Shown here piece after piece: positions 12,001 through 23,494 of a stretch of DNA of 64,000 nt. The notes under the pieces are model-generated. The model was not told the DNA's origin and searched no databases. It was given only the letters and a program-made list of their open reading frames with translations. The DNA is taken from contig QANY01009342.1 in NCBI GenBank assembly GCA_003255025.1, positions 469,674 through 533,673 of the forward strand, read 5' to 3'. This DNA comes from Datisca glomerata (taxonomy: Eukaryota > Streptophyta > Magnoliopsida > Cucurbitales > Datiscaceae). Position 1 is the first letter of the stretch. Each line of letters begins with the position of its first letter. The position numbers were made by a program, and so were the translations under genes.

Positions 12001-12348
12001 GCACCAAATTTGATGACTTATTAAGGGAAAGACGAAGTAAGAGCATGCTATTGAAGACATTACAACATATGTCGGGAAGGCCTCCATTGATTGTGTACAA
12101 ACAAAATACGAATCCAAAGGCAGGGTAAGATAGGGTTTAAGTAATGGAGATATTAACTCTTCTGGGAACCAGTAATGCGTAAACCATGTCAAACCAAGAC
12201 CGATCAATATCTGAAAGAAACGGATTCGAACTTCTCCTAGAATAATTTCCGGTGCAAAATGAAATTCATAGGATATGTATGAGTAAGTCAAAGGAGAAAT
12301 ATAAGTATTTGATAGGATTCGATTCATTTTAATAATAAACAAAAACAA
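12001..12348 (-). pseudogene. mttB: mttB (tatC-like) 5' fragment, truncated
   Basis: The frame matches the N-terminal part of plant mitochondrial MttB, a membrane protein of the TatC twin-arginine translocation family. Visible family segments include '[19 protein letters not shown]', '[13 protein letters not shown]' and '[17 protein letters not shown]'. Similarity ends abruptly after HQIWC (about 12001). The remaining codons to 11935 are unrelated, so most of the C-terminal transmembrane helices are missing. It lies about 2 kb outside the main mitochondrial block, next to copia sequence, and is probably a separate or broken-off mitochondrial insertion. Confidence 0.85.
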
Positions 12349-12675
12349 AGAGGATGGACGTTTTACATATCCTACTCATATTACCATTAATTAGTATCAC
12401 AATTTCATCACTACATCAAAGGCTTTTTTGTAAATAGATTGAGAAGAGAGCTTGGTACCCAAATAGTCTCAATGATTGTGATCCTCATTGTGTACATAAT
12501 TCGTGTTAGGATCTACCAAAGACATTTTTTGGGTATAGGGCATATAACAAAAGACTTTCCATTTCATTTCTATCAGTCATAAAAGAAAAAAATAAAAAGC
12601 AGACAGGAACAGTTTGATTCTCTAAGCAAGCAAGCATGTTTTGAGTTATTGTTTCAGCATCCTAATTCTCTTGTT

Positions 12676-12688
12676 GGCTCTGATACCA
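12676..12688 (-). promoter_or_regulatory. Copia-type primer-binding site (initiator Met tRNA)
   Basis: On the minus strand this reads TGGTATCAGAGCC, complementary to the 3' end of plant initiator tRNA-Met, the usual copia primer. It is preceded directly by CA, the expected 3' terminus of an LTR, so an LTR would extend to higher coordinates from 12689. Its far end is not defined. Confidence 0.65.
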
Positions 12689-12689
12689 T

Positions 12690-13900
12690 GAAAAAAATAG
12701 AGAAAAATACCTTAACTTAAAGAGAGTAAAGAAAGAATACCATTTTCAAGAGACAAACTCCACCAGTGAACCACTTTCCTCCTCTCTTCTTTTCTTCATT
12801 CCCCTTTGAAAGCAAAAAAATCTAACGCTCTAGTCTAATTGAAGATTTTCAAGGCTCATGCTATTTGAAAGAGCTTTCAACATGGAGTGGAGACTCCATA
12901 ACGTACACAAAGAGTAACTGATATGTGAATATCATCCTAATTCAGGTCGTGTTCCGCACTTAAATGGATAACTCAAACCCTTACCTTGACCAGTTTGTAG
13001 TGGAAAACCTCGATGACATAATCGTTTATAGTCACTCATTAGAGGTTTGGAACCCTGAGTACAATGTTCTGGGTGTAGCAGGAAAAGAAGTTGTACGTGA
13101 AACAATGCTCAGATGAAAGTGCTCTTTATTGGCCATTGGATCAACAATGGTGTGATTCAGATGGATCAAGAGAAGATTAGGTTTGTTATGGACTGGGAAG
13201 TGCTGAAGAAGGAGAGAGCAGGCAACAGTGGTGAAGCCAGATGCTAGAAGCCATTTTAGATACGGCAAGATAACTCAGGAGGAGTAGAAAGTTGCCAGAA
13301 CCTAGGGTGGGGTTTGCTTTATAAGAAGAGCAGTAAGAGTAAGCGTTCAGGTGTTGGTGCTATGACCTTAAAGGTGGAAGATCCTCCCCTGATTCTAACC
13401 ACCTAAATGAAGAGTGAGCGAACAAAATGCAGAACATATCAGAGATCTTGAATTCTAAAAAAGAGGGGAAAGTCAAGGCCAAAAAACACATAGGGCTAGG
13501 TCTTTTCTTAGGATTGACTGCCCTGAGGTTCTTGTTTGGAGTCATTTGTTTATCAAAGAACAAGTCCCCCTCAGTCACTGCCATAGTTGACCCAGTATCA
13601 ACCCTCTCTTCCAGATCCTCGCTTCTATGGGCCAAATCACTCTCCTCGGGAGTTCTTTCCTTGATTACACCCTTCTCGGCTTTGTTACCCATACATTCAT
13701 CCTAAGCAATCTCTTCCGGTTCAACAGTGTCCAGATCTGACATCTTTGCCTCTTCTTGTTTAGGGTCCTCTAGTTGGGTCATTCCACTAGCACAACTAGT
13801 GCCCAGCTCCCCCCCTTTGCCATTGTCACTACTGGTACCTGACCCTGTCGGCTCAACATTTTTGTAAACACCGACCCTTACTCAATAGGGAAATGAAAAG
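12690..13900. other. Nuclear-like noncoding with an unassigned frame
   Basis: Opposed open frames overlap at 13360-13705. The minus-strand frame (110 aa) is charged in its first half and hydrophobic at its end, and the disrupted sequence upstream of it is serine/glycine-rich. It could be the tail of a LINE ORF1 or a retroelement polyprotein, but I recognise no motif. The LTR expected beside the primer-binding site should lie at the low end of this interval. Confidence 0.3.
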
Positions 13901-16900
13901 AGGAGAACGAGGGCAGCTGACTACCGCCAAAAGTCAGAGTACGAGTACACATTGTATGATTGAAAATAGCCGCTGCGTACTACCCGGTGCTTGCAGGTCT
14001 GACTGGGGCCTTCTCTCCAACATCAGCTTCAATCAATGTGAAATTTTACTATGAGGCTTCTTAGCCCGCAGCTGACTACTTATTGAAAAACCGAACAGGA
14101 AATGAAAATTCGTACTGCAACAACTGTAAACATTCCCTCCACGCTTTGACTTTGATCGACTTGCCCACACAATGTCTTTTTTGAGAGAATAGGTCAATCG
14201 GCTAAGTGACTCTCGAAAGTCATCTTTTGTATCGCGTCAAGAGAAATGACATAGGTAAGATCATTGCTTGAAGAATTTCATTGTCGAATTGATCTCAGAA
14301 TTAGATCCCAATAGTAGCTGCTGCCCAAAGGTGCTTTATGAAGGACGGTCCACAGTAGTGAAAGTATGATTGATTCCATCGATCGAACGAAAACCGCTTC
14401 TTGCTTTTTTTGCCTCTCTGACTTGACTACTCTGCTTGCTTAACATAAGTGTTCCTTCACCTTCACGGACCACTTCACTACCTAGTAAGCTCCAGCTCGA
14501 AAGCTATAAACAAAGGATTAGGCAACTTGCGCGAAAGCCGTTGTGCGTTAGCGCATCCATTTTCTTGCTCGTGAGTGCTTTCGAAAGATTGTAGGGTGTT
14601 TAGGCTTGACTAAGAACAAATGGCTTTTATCCTTTATTTGAGACCTTATAAGGCTTTCTTCAATCAATAAAAAAAGGGAAGGAAGATAGGGCTTTAAGAG
14701 ATAGGGACTCCAGCGAGAAGAAAGAATCACTCAGTGAATCAGTGGATCACACACTTGTTGGAGACAGGGACACGCTTGACTATTTAGAAAGTATAAAAGT
14801 GTTGAAAGAGTGAAGTCTGGGGACAATGGTAAACGTGAGGAATGGGATCTCCAAACTGCCCTACTAAAGAAGTTCGCAAGCAAGGGACATGCCGAACACC
14901 TACCTTTCCAACTAAGTTCAATGCAAGGACCTTTTAATTGAATTGACGATGCGTTCCGTCGTCAACAAGCGGTAGCCGACAATGCCCTTTTCCCTAAATA
15001 TCTTGGGAAGCGAAGAGGACAAGTTTGAAACTCGTTCGGTAAGATTCTCCCGAAGGTAGGCATTTACCCAAGGCACTGATATTCTGAGTCTCTCAATTAT
15101 ACGTGTTTTAGGGAGTTGAACGTCTTATTCTTATGAGTGGCCTATGTGAATATAAGCCAGAAGAAAGGATTCCTAAAGTTATATTACTTATTGCAAGTGC
15201 AAGTCGACGTTCCTGATATGAAAGTGAAAGTGGAGTGAAAGCCGTCTCTAAGCAGGATCAAAAGACGTTCAAATCCAGTTCCAATCTTGATATAAAAGTG
15301 CAGTTCAATCGTCGAAATGAGATCTCTTTTAGTTTGGTTCTTAAGACAAGATAGGAAATTGGCTTTTCTTAATATCTCTCTCTTCCGGCCTATTAAGTAA
15401 TGTAAGTAAGTTCGATATCAAAACTGGACCTGAGAGAGACTAGACTTCTAGTAAGAGTATGTGCGCCTTCAGTTGCACTAGTTGATTAAAGAACCTTCTT
15501 TTTAGTGTCAACAAAGTGCATGCGTTGTTGGTTAATAAAAACACAAATTTCGATAGGCTGGAGAACTGATACTATAAGTAGGACAAGGGCCTTAAAAGAT
15601 AAATGAAAGGAATTTTCTACTTATCCAAGGAATCTCTTTCTTGGCATTTGTATTTGAGAGAGAGAGCTATGCTTAGGTCAGGTTCTTCAGCAAACTTCTT
15701 TGGTAAGTAAGAAGTGCACTTTAGGTAAGTAAGTAGTCCCATATGAAATTCATAAAACATTTATATATGACACTTGAGGAGGTCAATCTTCAGTGTTGAC
15801 AGCTACTGCTAAGGTACTCCCCCTCATCTATAAAGAATATGCAATTGAGAGAGAAGAGAATAGGGCGATACCGATAGACACATGAACTAAAATAGACTAA
15901 AAGATGACTTCTGTAGAGGAGAGGAGAAACCTGCTTACTTAGGGTGAGAGCCAGCCCGGTTTTGATTGAATATCCTTTCTTGTGCTTGTCTTGTATTGAG
16001 GTATACCAAAGATATGAGTAAAAGTAGGTAACAGAAGGGGAGGGATTGCTTTTTTTATTAGTGAGGGCAAGCAGCTTTCATTTTCTTAAATAGAATGGTA
16101 GGGCTTAAAATGAAAGAGTAGGCGGTTTATATGTATTTATGACCCCCAGAATAAGAAGTAGCAGGATAGGTAGAGCAAGAGCTCTTTCAGTCTACCCGGG
16201 CGGGCTTCTTCCCTTATATAGTATGACATAGATAGAGCCTCCTTCTTTGATCCATTCATTGATCGTATCCCTCTCTTTCTTCTTATTAGTAAGATAGGGT
16301 TCCAAACCTTTTTAATCAAAGTAGAGTAGGTTTAGGTTTCTTTCTCAATCTTTCTCTTCTTCTAGCCGTGTAGTGGATCCGGCTTTAGTCGGTTAAAAAG
16401 TGGTGTGTGTGGCCGAGCTTCTTTCTTTATAGTGCTGCCCGCCTCCTTTTTCATTCATCCATTTAGGCCCGACTAGGAACACGTGGATCCAGGGAACCTG
16501 GCTCGGGAACTGCTTCTTTTCTTAATAGTAGAGGCTAATCACAGAAAGAGAGTCCAATGTCTGAAAGAGAGTCCAATCTATGAAATAGAGCTTAGTCACT
16601 CCATAGTAGTATATTAGTATAAGGCGTAGGTTATGACTTGATCCAGTAGAGTCAGAACACCTTTCTATCTAAAAGAAATGGTGCTCGATGAAACGATCCA
16701 GATTCCACACTATGCTGTGGGCTGGGGAGAGAGTTGCTCTACGAAGCTGGGTGTTCCGTGTTCTTATAGGGGAACCATACTAGAAAGAGAATAGAAAGGG
16801 CCTTCAAAAAAGAGCGGGGGAGTGATGGGCAACCTTAGTCTATATGTTGCTCGTGAGCCGCCAAGTAGCAGTCTCGCAACAGTACTGGCGCAAAAAAAAA

Positions 16901-17240
16901 GGATCGGTCCCTGACTTGCTGATCGTTCGTGAGTCGAACTCACTCTCTTGCCACGCTTTTCACTCACTCGCTTGAGTTGGACTCAATCACTCTTGTTATT
17001 TGGAGGATCATTCATTCTTCGCTCTCTTGTAGCTATTATTATTACCCACAAGAAGTGCAGCAACCAATGTGCATATTATCATATAGAAAGAAGTGAAGCC
17101 TAGCGATTCGTACTACCCGAAAAGTATCGCTAACCTGCAGGCAATTGAGTACGCCGATAGGCGCAAGCAAGCATAGCAAATCACATAGATAAGCCCCTAC
17201 CTGCTAGCGCGAGGATAGATAGGGCGTGGGAAGCGCGAAG
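13901..17240. other. Mitochondrial-type intergenic DNA
   Basis: Base composition becomes more even from here on. Short scattered purine runs ('gaaagag', 'aagtaag') and many small frames without family resemblance are typical of plant mitochondrial spacer. No gene, tRNA or domain V was recognised. Confidence 0.4.
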
Positions 17241-17241
17241 G

Positions 17242-17328
17242 GGATGGATGTCTAAGCGGTTGAAAGAGTCGGTCTTGAAAACTGAAGTATTGATAGGAAT
17301 ACTGGGGGTTCGAATCCCTCTCCATCCG
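17242..17328 (+). tRNA. trnS-UGA: trnS-UGA
   Basis: An 87-nt class II tRNA. The acceptor stem GGATGGA pairs with TCCATCC, and G is the discriminator base. The anticodon TGA is flanked by 'tctTGAaaa', there is a long variable arm, and the T-arm carries 'gggggttcgaatccctc'. This is the native mitochondrial serine tRNA of angiosperms. The anticodon stem and variable arm hold a few G-C to G-T changes (for example 'ggtc…actg'), tolerable as wobble, so it is the least damaged gene of the block. Confidence 0.92.
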
Positions 17329-17753
17329 CAAAGTCATAAGTTCTCTCTTGCCTTATCTATAGATAAGAACGAATTGGATCGAATTGACTAATATGATAGA
17401 TGGAATGGTTAGCTTGTGTTAGGATTTAGTTAGGACTTTGTCTCCCTTTCGTTATCTTTCTCTCCCCTTATTTAGGTTGGGGAAAGGCCGAGTGGATTAC
17501 CTTTGGGAGCTAAGTCAAAGATCTCGGTGGTCTTGTGACTGGTTGATAAACTACGATTGTAGTTTTATTTAGAAAGTCCCATAGCTGTGAGGTTTAACAC
17601 ACAAGAGAAAATGGTGGATACTTCCACTAGTTGGGTAGAAGGTGATGACCCTAATGAATTGACTATGAAGGTGGCTGTTAGCTACATCAGTGCTCAAATT
17701 CCTTCATCGTTATTGCCCTGGCTTCGATGATCAACCCCTGGCACATTTAGGTT

Positions 17754-18330
17754 TTGGTCTTCGGCCATCCTGGTCCTCAGGACCCAACACAATCAAGATT
17801 CTTCATAGATATTTTCTTTAAAAGATGCAATGTTGGTACGTTCTATCCACATAGAAAGCTTACCCTTTTCCACACATTATCGGTGGATGCTACAGCCACT
17901 ATCACTTTGGCTGTAGGAGGGGAATGGTTAAGTGAAACTCTCGACATTTTATTTGGTAAACGGGATCTTTACCTAGGCGTCGTAGTCTTGCCTAATCGTT
18001 TGGCCGGAAATTCCTTTGTATGGTATAGCAAGCTGTTTAGCTACTTGTATTGATTTGCCGTAGTGTGGTTAGATACAATGCGCTGGCAGTCTCAGCTTGG
18101 CAGGATGGGTATGTTGGTCGAGGAAGCAGGGAAGAAAAGGTTCTTCCCTATTGGCTGACCCTTGTATCAGGCCTTGGTACGGCCTATACATGATTGGGCC
18201 ATGACGGTTTGTTTGGGCAAGGTTAAGAATGGTGGGTACCTATAACCAGACTCAATCGTTGCAGTACTTGAGAATAAAGAAAAAATGCTTTTATTTTGTT
18301 GTGGTAACGCCCTTCTAGAATGACGTTTAA
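17754..18330 (+). pseudogene. Mitovirus-type RdRp relic
   Basis: One frame is open over 17754-18053 (no ATG at its start). After a TGA it continues in the same frame and carries 'GRMGMLVEEAGKKRFF', followed by a 'HDWAMTV' segment. This corresponds to the conserved fingers-region block of mitovirus RNA-dependent RNA polymerases that are endogenised in plant mitochondrial DNA. More stops and a frameshift follow, and a 'TYNQTQ' block appears in another frame. The palm catalytic motifs are not visible, so the copy is truncated as well as disrupted. Mitoviruses replicate in mitochondria, and relics of this type are common in angiosperm mitochondrial genomes. The assignment rests on motif recall only. 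Confidence 0.6.
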
Positions 18331-18622
18331 CATCCCTTTATGACTTTCCCAATCGGCGCCTCGGGTCGGTAGATGGGCTCCAGGACATTACTACCACGGC
18401 TACTATCGACCCGAGCCAAAAGAAGAAAAAGAACGGACTAAAGCGAGGAGTTCATTGGCCATACATAGTGAAGTGGGATGGGGGTCAACCTCTTTCATGA
18501 CCCATGGCCCCAGTGTGTCACTTGGTTAGCATTTCTAGAATCCATTTAGTAGGGTTGGTTTTTCAATAGGGAAACTGGGGAGTTGGCTGTAGTTGAGACA
18601 CGTTTTTGGATAGACGATACAG

Positions 18623-19051
18623 ATGGATTTTTTCGAAATGGTTAACCACTTTTTTAACCATGAGAGGGAGGTCATTCAGAATCCGGTGGCTCCAGAACCG
18701 GTGGAAGTTCCCCACGCCGACCCCCAAGGTGAGGAACTTCGAAATTCCATTCATACTTTGATTCTTTAGCAAGTTCGGGAACATTGTGAGAAGGGGGAAG
18801 GGCGGCTATCCGTGAACTTTCCAGAAATGGCAGAAAGATATTCAAGTGTCGTAGAGAACCTTATGTCTCGCGATTTGGAAATATCTGCGGAGATGGATAC
18901 TGAAACCCTCCGCGGCTGGGTGGAGGAGATAAAGGAGAACCCTAATCTCCTAAAATCCCTCATTCGGGAGTCTGCCGCTTTCTTTCATGACAGAGCCGAG
19001 AATAACGGCCGGCATATAAGTCTCTCGCATGCAAGGAGATGCTGCTGCTGG
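18623..19051 (+). pseudogene. Unrecognised acidic reading frame with one stop
   Basis: From the ATG at 18623 one frame runs about 140 codons, broken by a single in-frame TAG after 'SIHTLIL' that is one C-to-T change away from CAG. The product would be acidic and mostly helical, with a proline-rich stretch 'NPVAPEPVEVPHADPQ' near residue 20 and Glu/Arg-rich helices after the stop ('MAERYSSVVENLMSRDLEIS'). I recognise no domain. It lies just upstream of nad7 exon 1 on the same strand. It was probably an unassigned mitochondrial ORF in the donor genome. Confidence 0.45.
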
Positions 19052-19221
19052 ATGTCACGGTTCTGGGGCGCCATGATCCTTTTTTTTCTCTAGGGCACTG
19101 CCTTCCTTCATCTTTCAGGTAGAGCTATCGCGTGCGGACAAAGGAGATGCATTTCTGGTACTGGTAGTACTGGACATGCTCTCAGGGAAGAATCTCTTTC
19201 TTATTTCTGCCTTTCTTTCCC

Positions 19222-19364
19222 ATGACGAGACGTAAGAGGAAAATCCAAAATTTCACTTCGAATTCTGGACCTCAACATCCTGCTGCTCATGGTGTTTCAC
19301 GATCAGTATTGGAAATGAACGGAGAAGTGGTGGAATGTGCGGAACCACATATTAGATTACTCCA
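19222..19364 (+). pseudogene. nad7: nad7 exon 1
   Basis: Starts with ATG. The coding sense includes '[20 protein letters not shown]', the N-terminal signature of Nad7, with the family's Phe changed to Ser at 'NSGPQ'. It ends ...CTCCA before GTGCGAC, a good group II 5' splice site. No stop occurs in this exon. Confidence 0.93.
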
Positions 19365-19907
19365 GTGCGACATGAAGCCGCTGACGCCAAGTCGGCTCCT
19401 ATGCCGCTAGCTATGCCCTGCTTGGTCCCGACACGGTGGAGGTTCCGTAGCGCGTCATGAGCACTGGGCTAAGGGGCGGTTGAGCAAGTTAAGCGAACCG
19501 CCCTACCTTACTACAAGATAGGGACAAAAAGGAGAAGGGTGTGAAGGTGGCCTCGTTATCCACACCTCCGGTTGGATGAATGGAGGACCGACCGACCTGG
19601 GTTTTCTTAAGCGTTGGAAGGTCCTAGAGTGCCTGTCAAGGGCGCTAGCGCATACCCCGGGGTGATCATCACCACCTGCACCTTACATCTCGGCACAGTG
19701 GAACGTGTAACTCACCTGCTGTCTCATTCAACTACATTTGTTCCTGTAATCCATAGCCTACAGAACGTAGCAGTGAGGGGCAACCCGCCCATACAGTTAG
19801 CGGGGAGGATGGAAGTACTGGCAAAGACCGTCTGGCAAAAATTCCACAGGCATCAAGCGTGGTAGGTCTACGTCGGGGAAGCATAGTATAGGCGAGAGAG
19901 GGTGCCT

Positions 19908-19945
<38 letters not shown>

Positions 19946-20196
19946 AGAAATGGAAGGCTTTTCCCCTATTAGAGAAGGCCCTATGAAGTCAAGGGAAGTG
20001 CATAAATTCTTGGAAAAAGAGCGAGCGAGCTTATATAAAAAATCTAAGAAAGTAAATTCAATGAATAGATATAGAGTCAACGGTACGACAGACAGCGCTC
20101 CCTACACGTGAATTAGCTTCCGAGGTCGAGTAGTCTCAATTTAACTACAGGTTTTCTTTGCGAATGACTGCTGGGCTGGGCCACCTCGAATGGCGT

Positions 20197-20230
20197 GAGC
20201 CGCATGTAGAGAGACCCGCACGTATGTTTT
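20197..20230 (+). other. nad7 intron 1 domain V, decayed
   Basis: A 34-nt element starting GAGCCGCATG, where the mirrored 3' strand should end ...GGTTC. Here the 3' strand reads 'gtatgtttt', so most outer pairs of the catalytic hairpin are lost. A self-splicing-type core could not form. Confidence 0.7.
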
Positions 20231-20271
20231 TTAGGGGGATCTGGTCGAAAGACCGGCCAGCGCCCACCCGA

Positions 20272-20341
20272 CTAGAGGGACCTAGAAATTAATAGAGTAC
20301 AAAACTTATCTTTAAGCTTTTCCTTATTCTGATCATTCAGA
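20272..20341 (+). pseudogene. nad7: nad7 exon 2
   Basis: About 70 nt. The 'GAGTACAAAACTTATCTT' stretch and 'CCTTATTCTGATC' correspond to the YLQALPYFDR region, with TAG/TAA codons introduced near the start and CAA changed to TAA. The 5' splice site after it reads GGGCG. Confidence 0.8.
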
Positions 20342-21608
20342 GGGCGATCGCGGAGTCACTGAATGAAGTCCTCCGTTTCTTTCAGAGGTGCTGACCCACA
20401 GCGAGGCACAAATGACTAAGTGACATATGGAATATGACGACGACAACAACATGTCATAAAAGGAGATCACAGGTGGAGCCAACGACCCACTAAGACTAAT
20501 GTATCTAGAACTACATCCCCAAGCGACAGTCAAATGGAGGCGTGAATGAAAGATGCCAGCGGAATGATCGGCCGGATAGAGGATAGGGTTGCTTTCTTCC
20601 CACCGCGTCCTTCCTTGTGTGTCGGAGATATAAAGTGAGTGCACTGGAAAAGAACAGGAACTGGGTCGATCTATTCTATGGCGAAGCATCTGAAGCATAA
20701 CTGCACACTCACATGATCTGTGCCGAGAGAGAGAGGAGCAATCGGTGGAACCGGTGAACTACACTTGCTTCTGGATAGATGTGTGGGACAGAGGGCTCGT
20801 GGTACCTGCTACCCACCCTTCCTCCTCTGCTTTGAGAACCTTGTGAACGGAGAGTGGGCAGAAGGGAAGGAGGACCTCATACGGAGTCGCACACTTACTT
20901 GAGCAGTGCGGGAGACTGGGGAATGGGTCGAGTAAACTCCGCTGGGGCCGGTCGGAAAAATCACAGACGAAGCTTTACTTAGATATGGCTTATTTTGTAT
21001 TTATTTTTTCTTTTTGATTGGTAAAGGAGGGCGCTCGGGTTATAGAAAGGGAAGGCAGAGATAGTTCTTCGAATGGCGAAGAGAGGCGGCTCGACAGGGA
21101 AGGAGTGGGAAATCGTCAAAGATGACTTCTTTGTTGGCGAAACGAAGGGCTAAATAGCGCCAGTGATTCTCTGAGCTAGTCTAGATTTCCAACGCCTTAG
21201 GAAACTGGTCGAGATGGATGACAACACCTTTTTCTTCTCTTCCTTACCGGGAGGGCTTCTCTTATGGCCTTCACCTCCCGCCCGACACGGAAAGAGATCC
21301 CAGCCTCCTTCTAATCCATTCATTTCTACAAGCATGGGGGTTCCAGAGCTAAGCCCCCTACTATTGCATAACCTAAAAAAGTTATAACCAAAGTACCAAA
21401 GGTGCGCTCCCGCCCCGCGACTAAGAAAGAAAGAGCTTCGCGCTTGAATTGAAGTGATGAGGTTGCAAAGAGGGAAGTAGGGCTCCTGTTGAAACGCTTT
21501 CCCTCCCTCAAAAGGCGACCAGCTTTCAAAACTAGTTGTTACGTCACGCTGCAATTTTTCCAATATCATTGAATAGCATGGCCTGGGGCTAAGCTCACTT
21601 AAGTGGGA

Positions 21609-21642
21609 GAGCCGTGTTATGGGTGGCCTTATTGCACGGTTC
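21609..21642 (+). other. nad7 intron 2 domain V
   Basis: GAGCCGTG at the 5' side pairs with CACGGTTC at the 3' side, so the outer helix is intact. The usual GAAA tetraloop is replaced by 'gggtggcc', which suggests decay of the loop while the stem remains. Confidence 0.7.
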
Positions 21643-21728
21643 AGAGAGCACTTATGTATGTGATGCAAGTGAACGTTTACAAAAAAGTTGTCGTCAAGTT
21701 TCGTTGTTCGTTCCGTCGTTGACCCTAT

Positions 21729-22192
21729 CTATGTTTCTATGATGGCCCAAGAACACGCCCATTCTTCAGCCGTATAGAAACTTTTGAATTGCGAGGTACC
21801 ATTACGAGCTCAATATATACGAGTGTTATACCATGAAATCACTCGAATTTCAAATCATTCACTTGCTTTAACTACTCAGGCTATGGATGTGGGAGCATCA
21901 ACTCCATCCCTGTGGGCTTCTGAGGAGCGAGAGAAATTATTGGAATTCTATGAAAGAGTCTCGAAAGCCCGGATGCATGCCAGTTTCATACGACCAGGTG
22001 GAGTGGCACAAGATCTGCCTCTTGGCTTATGTTGAGATATTGATTCCTTCACACAACAATTTTCTTCTCATATGGATGAATTAGAAGAGATGTCAACCGA
22101 CAACCGTATCTGGAAACAACGATTAGTGGATATTGGTACTGTCACTACACAACAAGTAAAGGATTGAGGATTTAGTGGTGTAATGTTAAGAG
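21729..22192 (+). pseudogene. nad7: nad7 exon 3
   Basis: The largest exon (464 nt; about 467 is usual). Clear family segments include '[16 protein letters not shown]', 'MDVGA', '[12 protein letters not shown]' and '[19 protein letters not shown]'. A TAG replaces a Glu codon upstream of 'LLNCE', and a TGA follows 'PLGLC'. It ends TTAAGAG before the intron. Confidence 0.92.
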
Positions 22193-23129
22193 GTCATGCA
22201 GCATGAAGACATTGATAGCAATATGTGGGAAGTTCCCATCAGGCAACAATGGTTTTGCCTGACCCTACTTAAGCATGTATATTATGTCAGTGAAGACTTT
22301 GTGTGAAGCCTTGGAGCTTACGTTACAAGAGCAAAAGGCCCGGGGCTAGGGTAAGCTGAGGGGGGACAGCGAAAGTAAGCGAATGTGTGTAAGCCTAGTC
22401 AAAGATGACTATTCTAGGCGAGGTGGGCCACCCACCTTCGAATGGTCTTGGTTTTACAGACCGTGAACGGATTCGCCTCTGGCCTCTGGGCACGTCAGAA
22501 CTGCATAAGTTCACCGGGGTGGAGCACGGTCCACCAAAATCGGCATAGGTTAGGTGCTATTGATGGAACATGGTAAGCCTATCTTTCTCCATATGGAAGT
22601 GCTGCGGGCAGATAGAGATATGGGTGGAGGAAGCCTCACAAAGCGATGGCTGAGCTGTAGGTCACGTGACCTGCATCGAGTTGGTGGCTGACTTGGCTTT
22701 TTCCTTGATCAAAGAAGATAAGCTCGACTTCTTGTTATCCAAAAGTAGGTCGAATTGGGCGGGACCCCTGCCCCGGAACGTCGAATGAAATAGGTGGCCG
22801 GGTTCTCTTTCTACAACCCTTTTGATATGATAAACCCGACCACCTTCCCCTTATCCCTTATGTTTAGGAGCGGGATCCACCCAAGAACGACTAGTCCTAT
22901 GGTGGTACGTAAGGCACGGACTCCGCGAACATCCCGCACTCCCTTTCTTTACTAATAAAGGAAAGAAAGCTTAAACCAGAACCACATTCCTTTTGCGTGC
23001 GGATGTAGCTAAGTGTCTGACTTTATTGGTCATAATTCCCTTCTGTTGCGGTCGGTGCTCGTTTGCGCGTGCATGAACCAACCCAACAAACAAGGAAAGA
23101 ATGCCTCTCCGGGAATCTGAGAATGATTC

Positions 23130-23163
23130 GAGCCGTATGAAGGGAAACTCTCACGTATAGTTT
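23130..23163 (+). other. nad7 intron 3 domain V, decayed
   Basis: GAGCCGTATGAAGGGAAACTC keeps the 5' strand and GAAA loop, but the 3' strand reads 'acgtatagttt' instead of ending CGGTTC. Two or more of the outer pairs are lost through G-to-A and C-to-T type changes. Confidence 0.75.
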
Positions 23164-23247
23164 TTTTTGGGGAAGGAACCCGAAAGGGTCCCCCCACTGA
23201 CTTGGCCAGGGCCTAAGTGAAAGTGAAGTTCTGGGCCTACCCATCCC

Positions 23248-23494
23248 AACCAGGGGTATGCTGGGATTTATGAAGAGCAACACCTTACGATGTTCATGAC
23301 CAATTGGATCCTGACGTACTAGTAGGTACCAGAGGAGATCGCTATGATCGTTACTGTATCCGTATCAAAGAGATGCGACAAAGTGTTCGAATCATTATGC
23401 AATGTCCTGATCAAATGCCTAGTGGCCTGATCAAAGCCGATTATCATAAGCTATGTCCTCCATCACGATGTCGAATGAAACTATCCATGGAATC
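23248..23494 (+). pseudogene. nad7: nad7 exon 4
   Basis: Carries 'VGTRGDRYDRYCIRI.EMRQ' and 'CPPSRCRMKLSMES', hallmark Nad7 segments. The frame is largely open, with substitutions such as 'NQMPSGM' changed to 'DQMPSGL'. It is followed by GTGTGCC, the intron 4 5' end. Confidence 0.92.
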
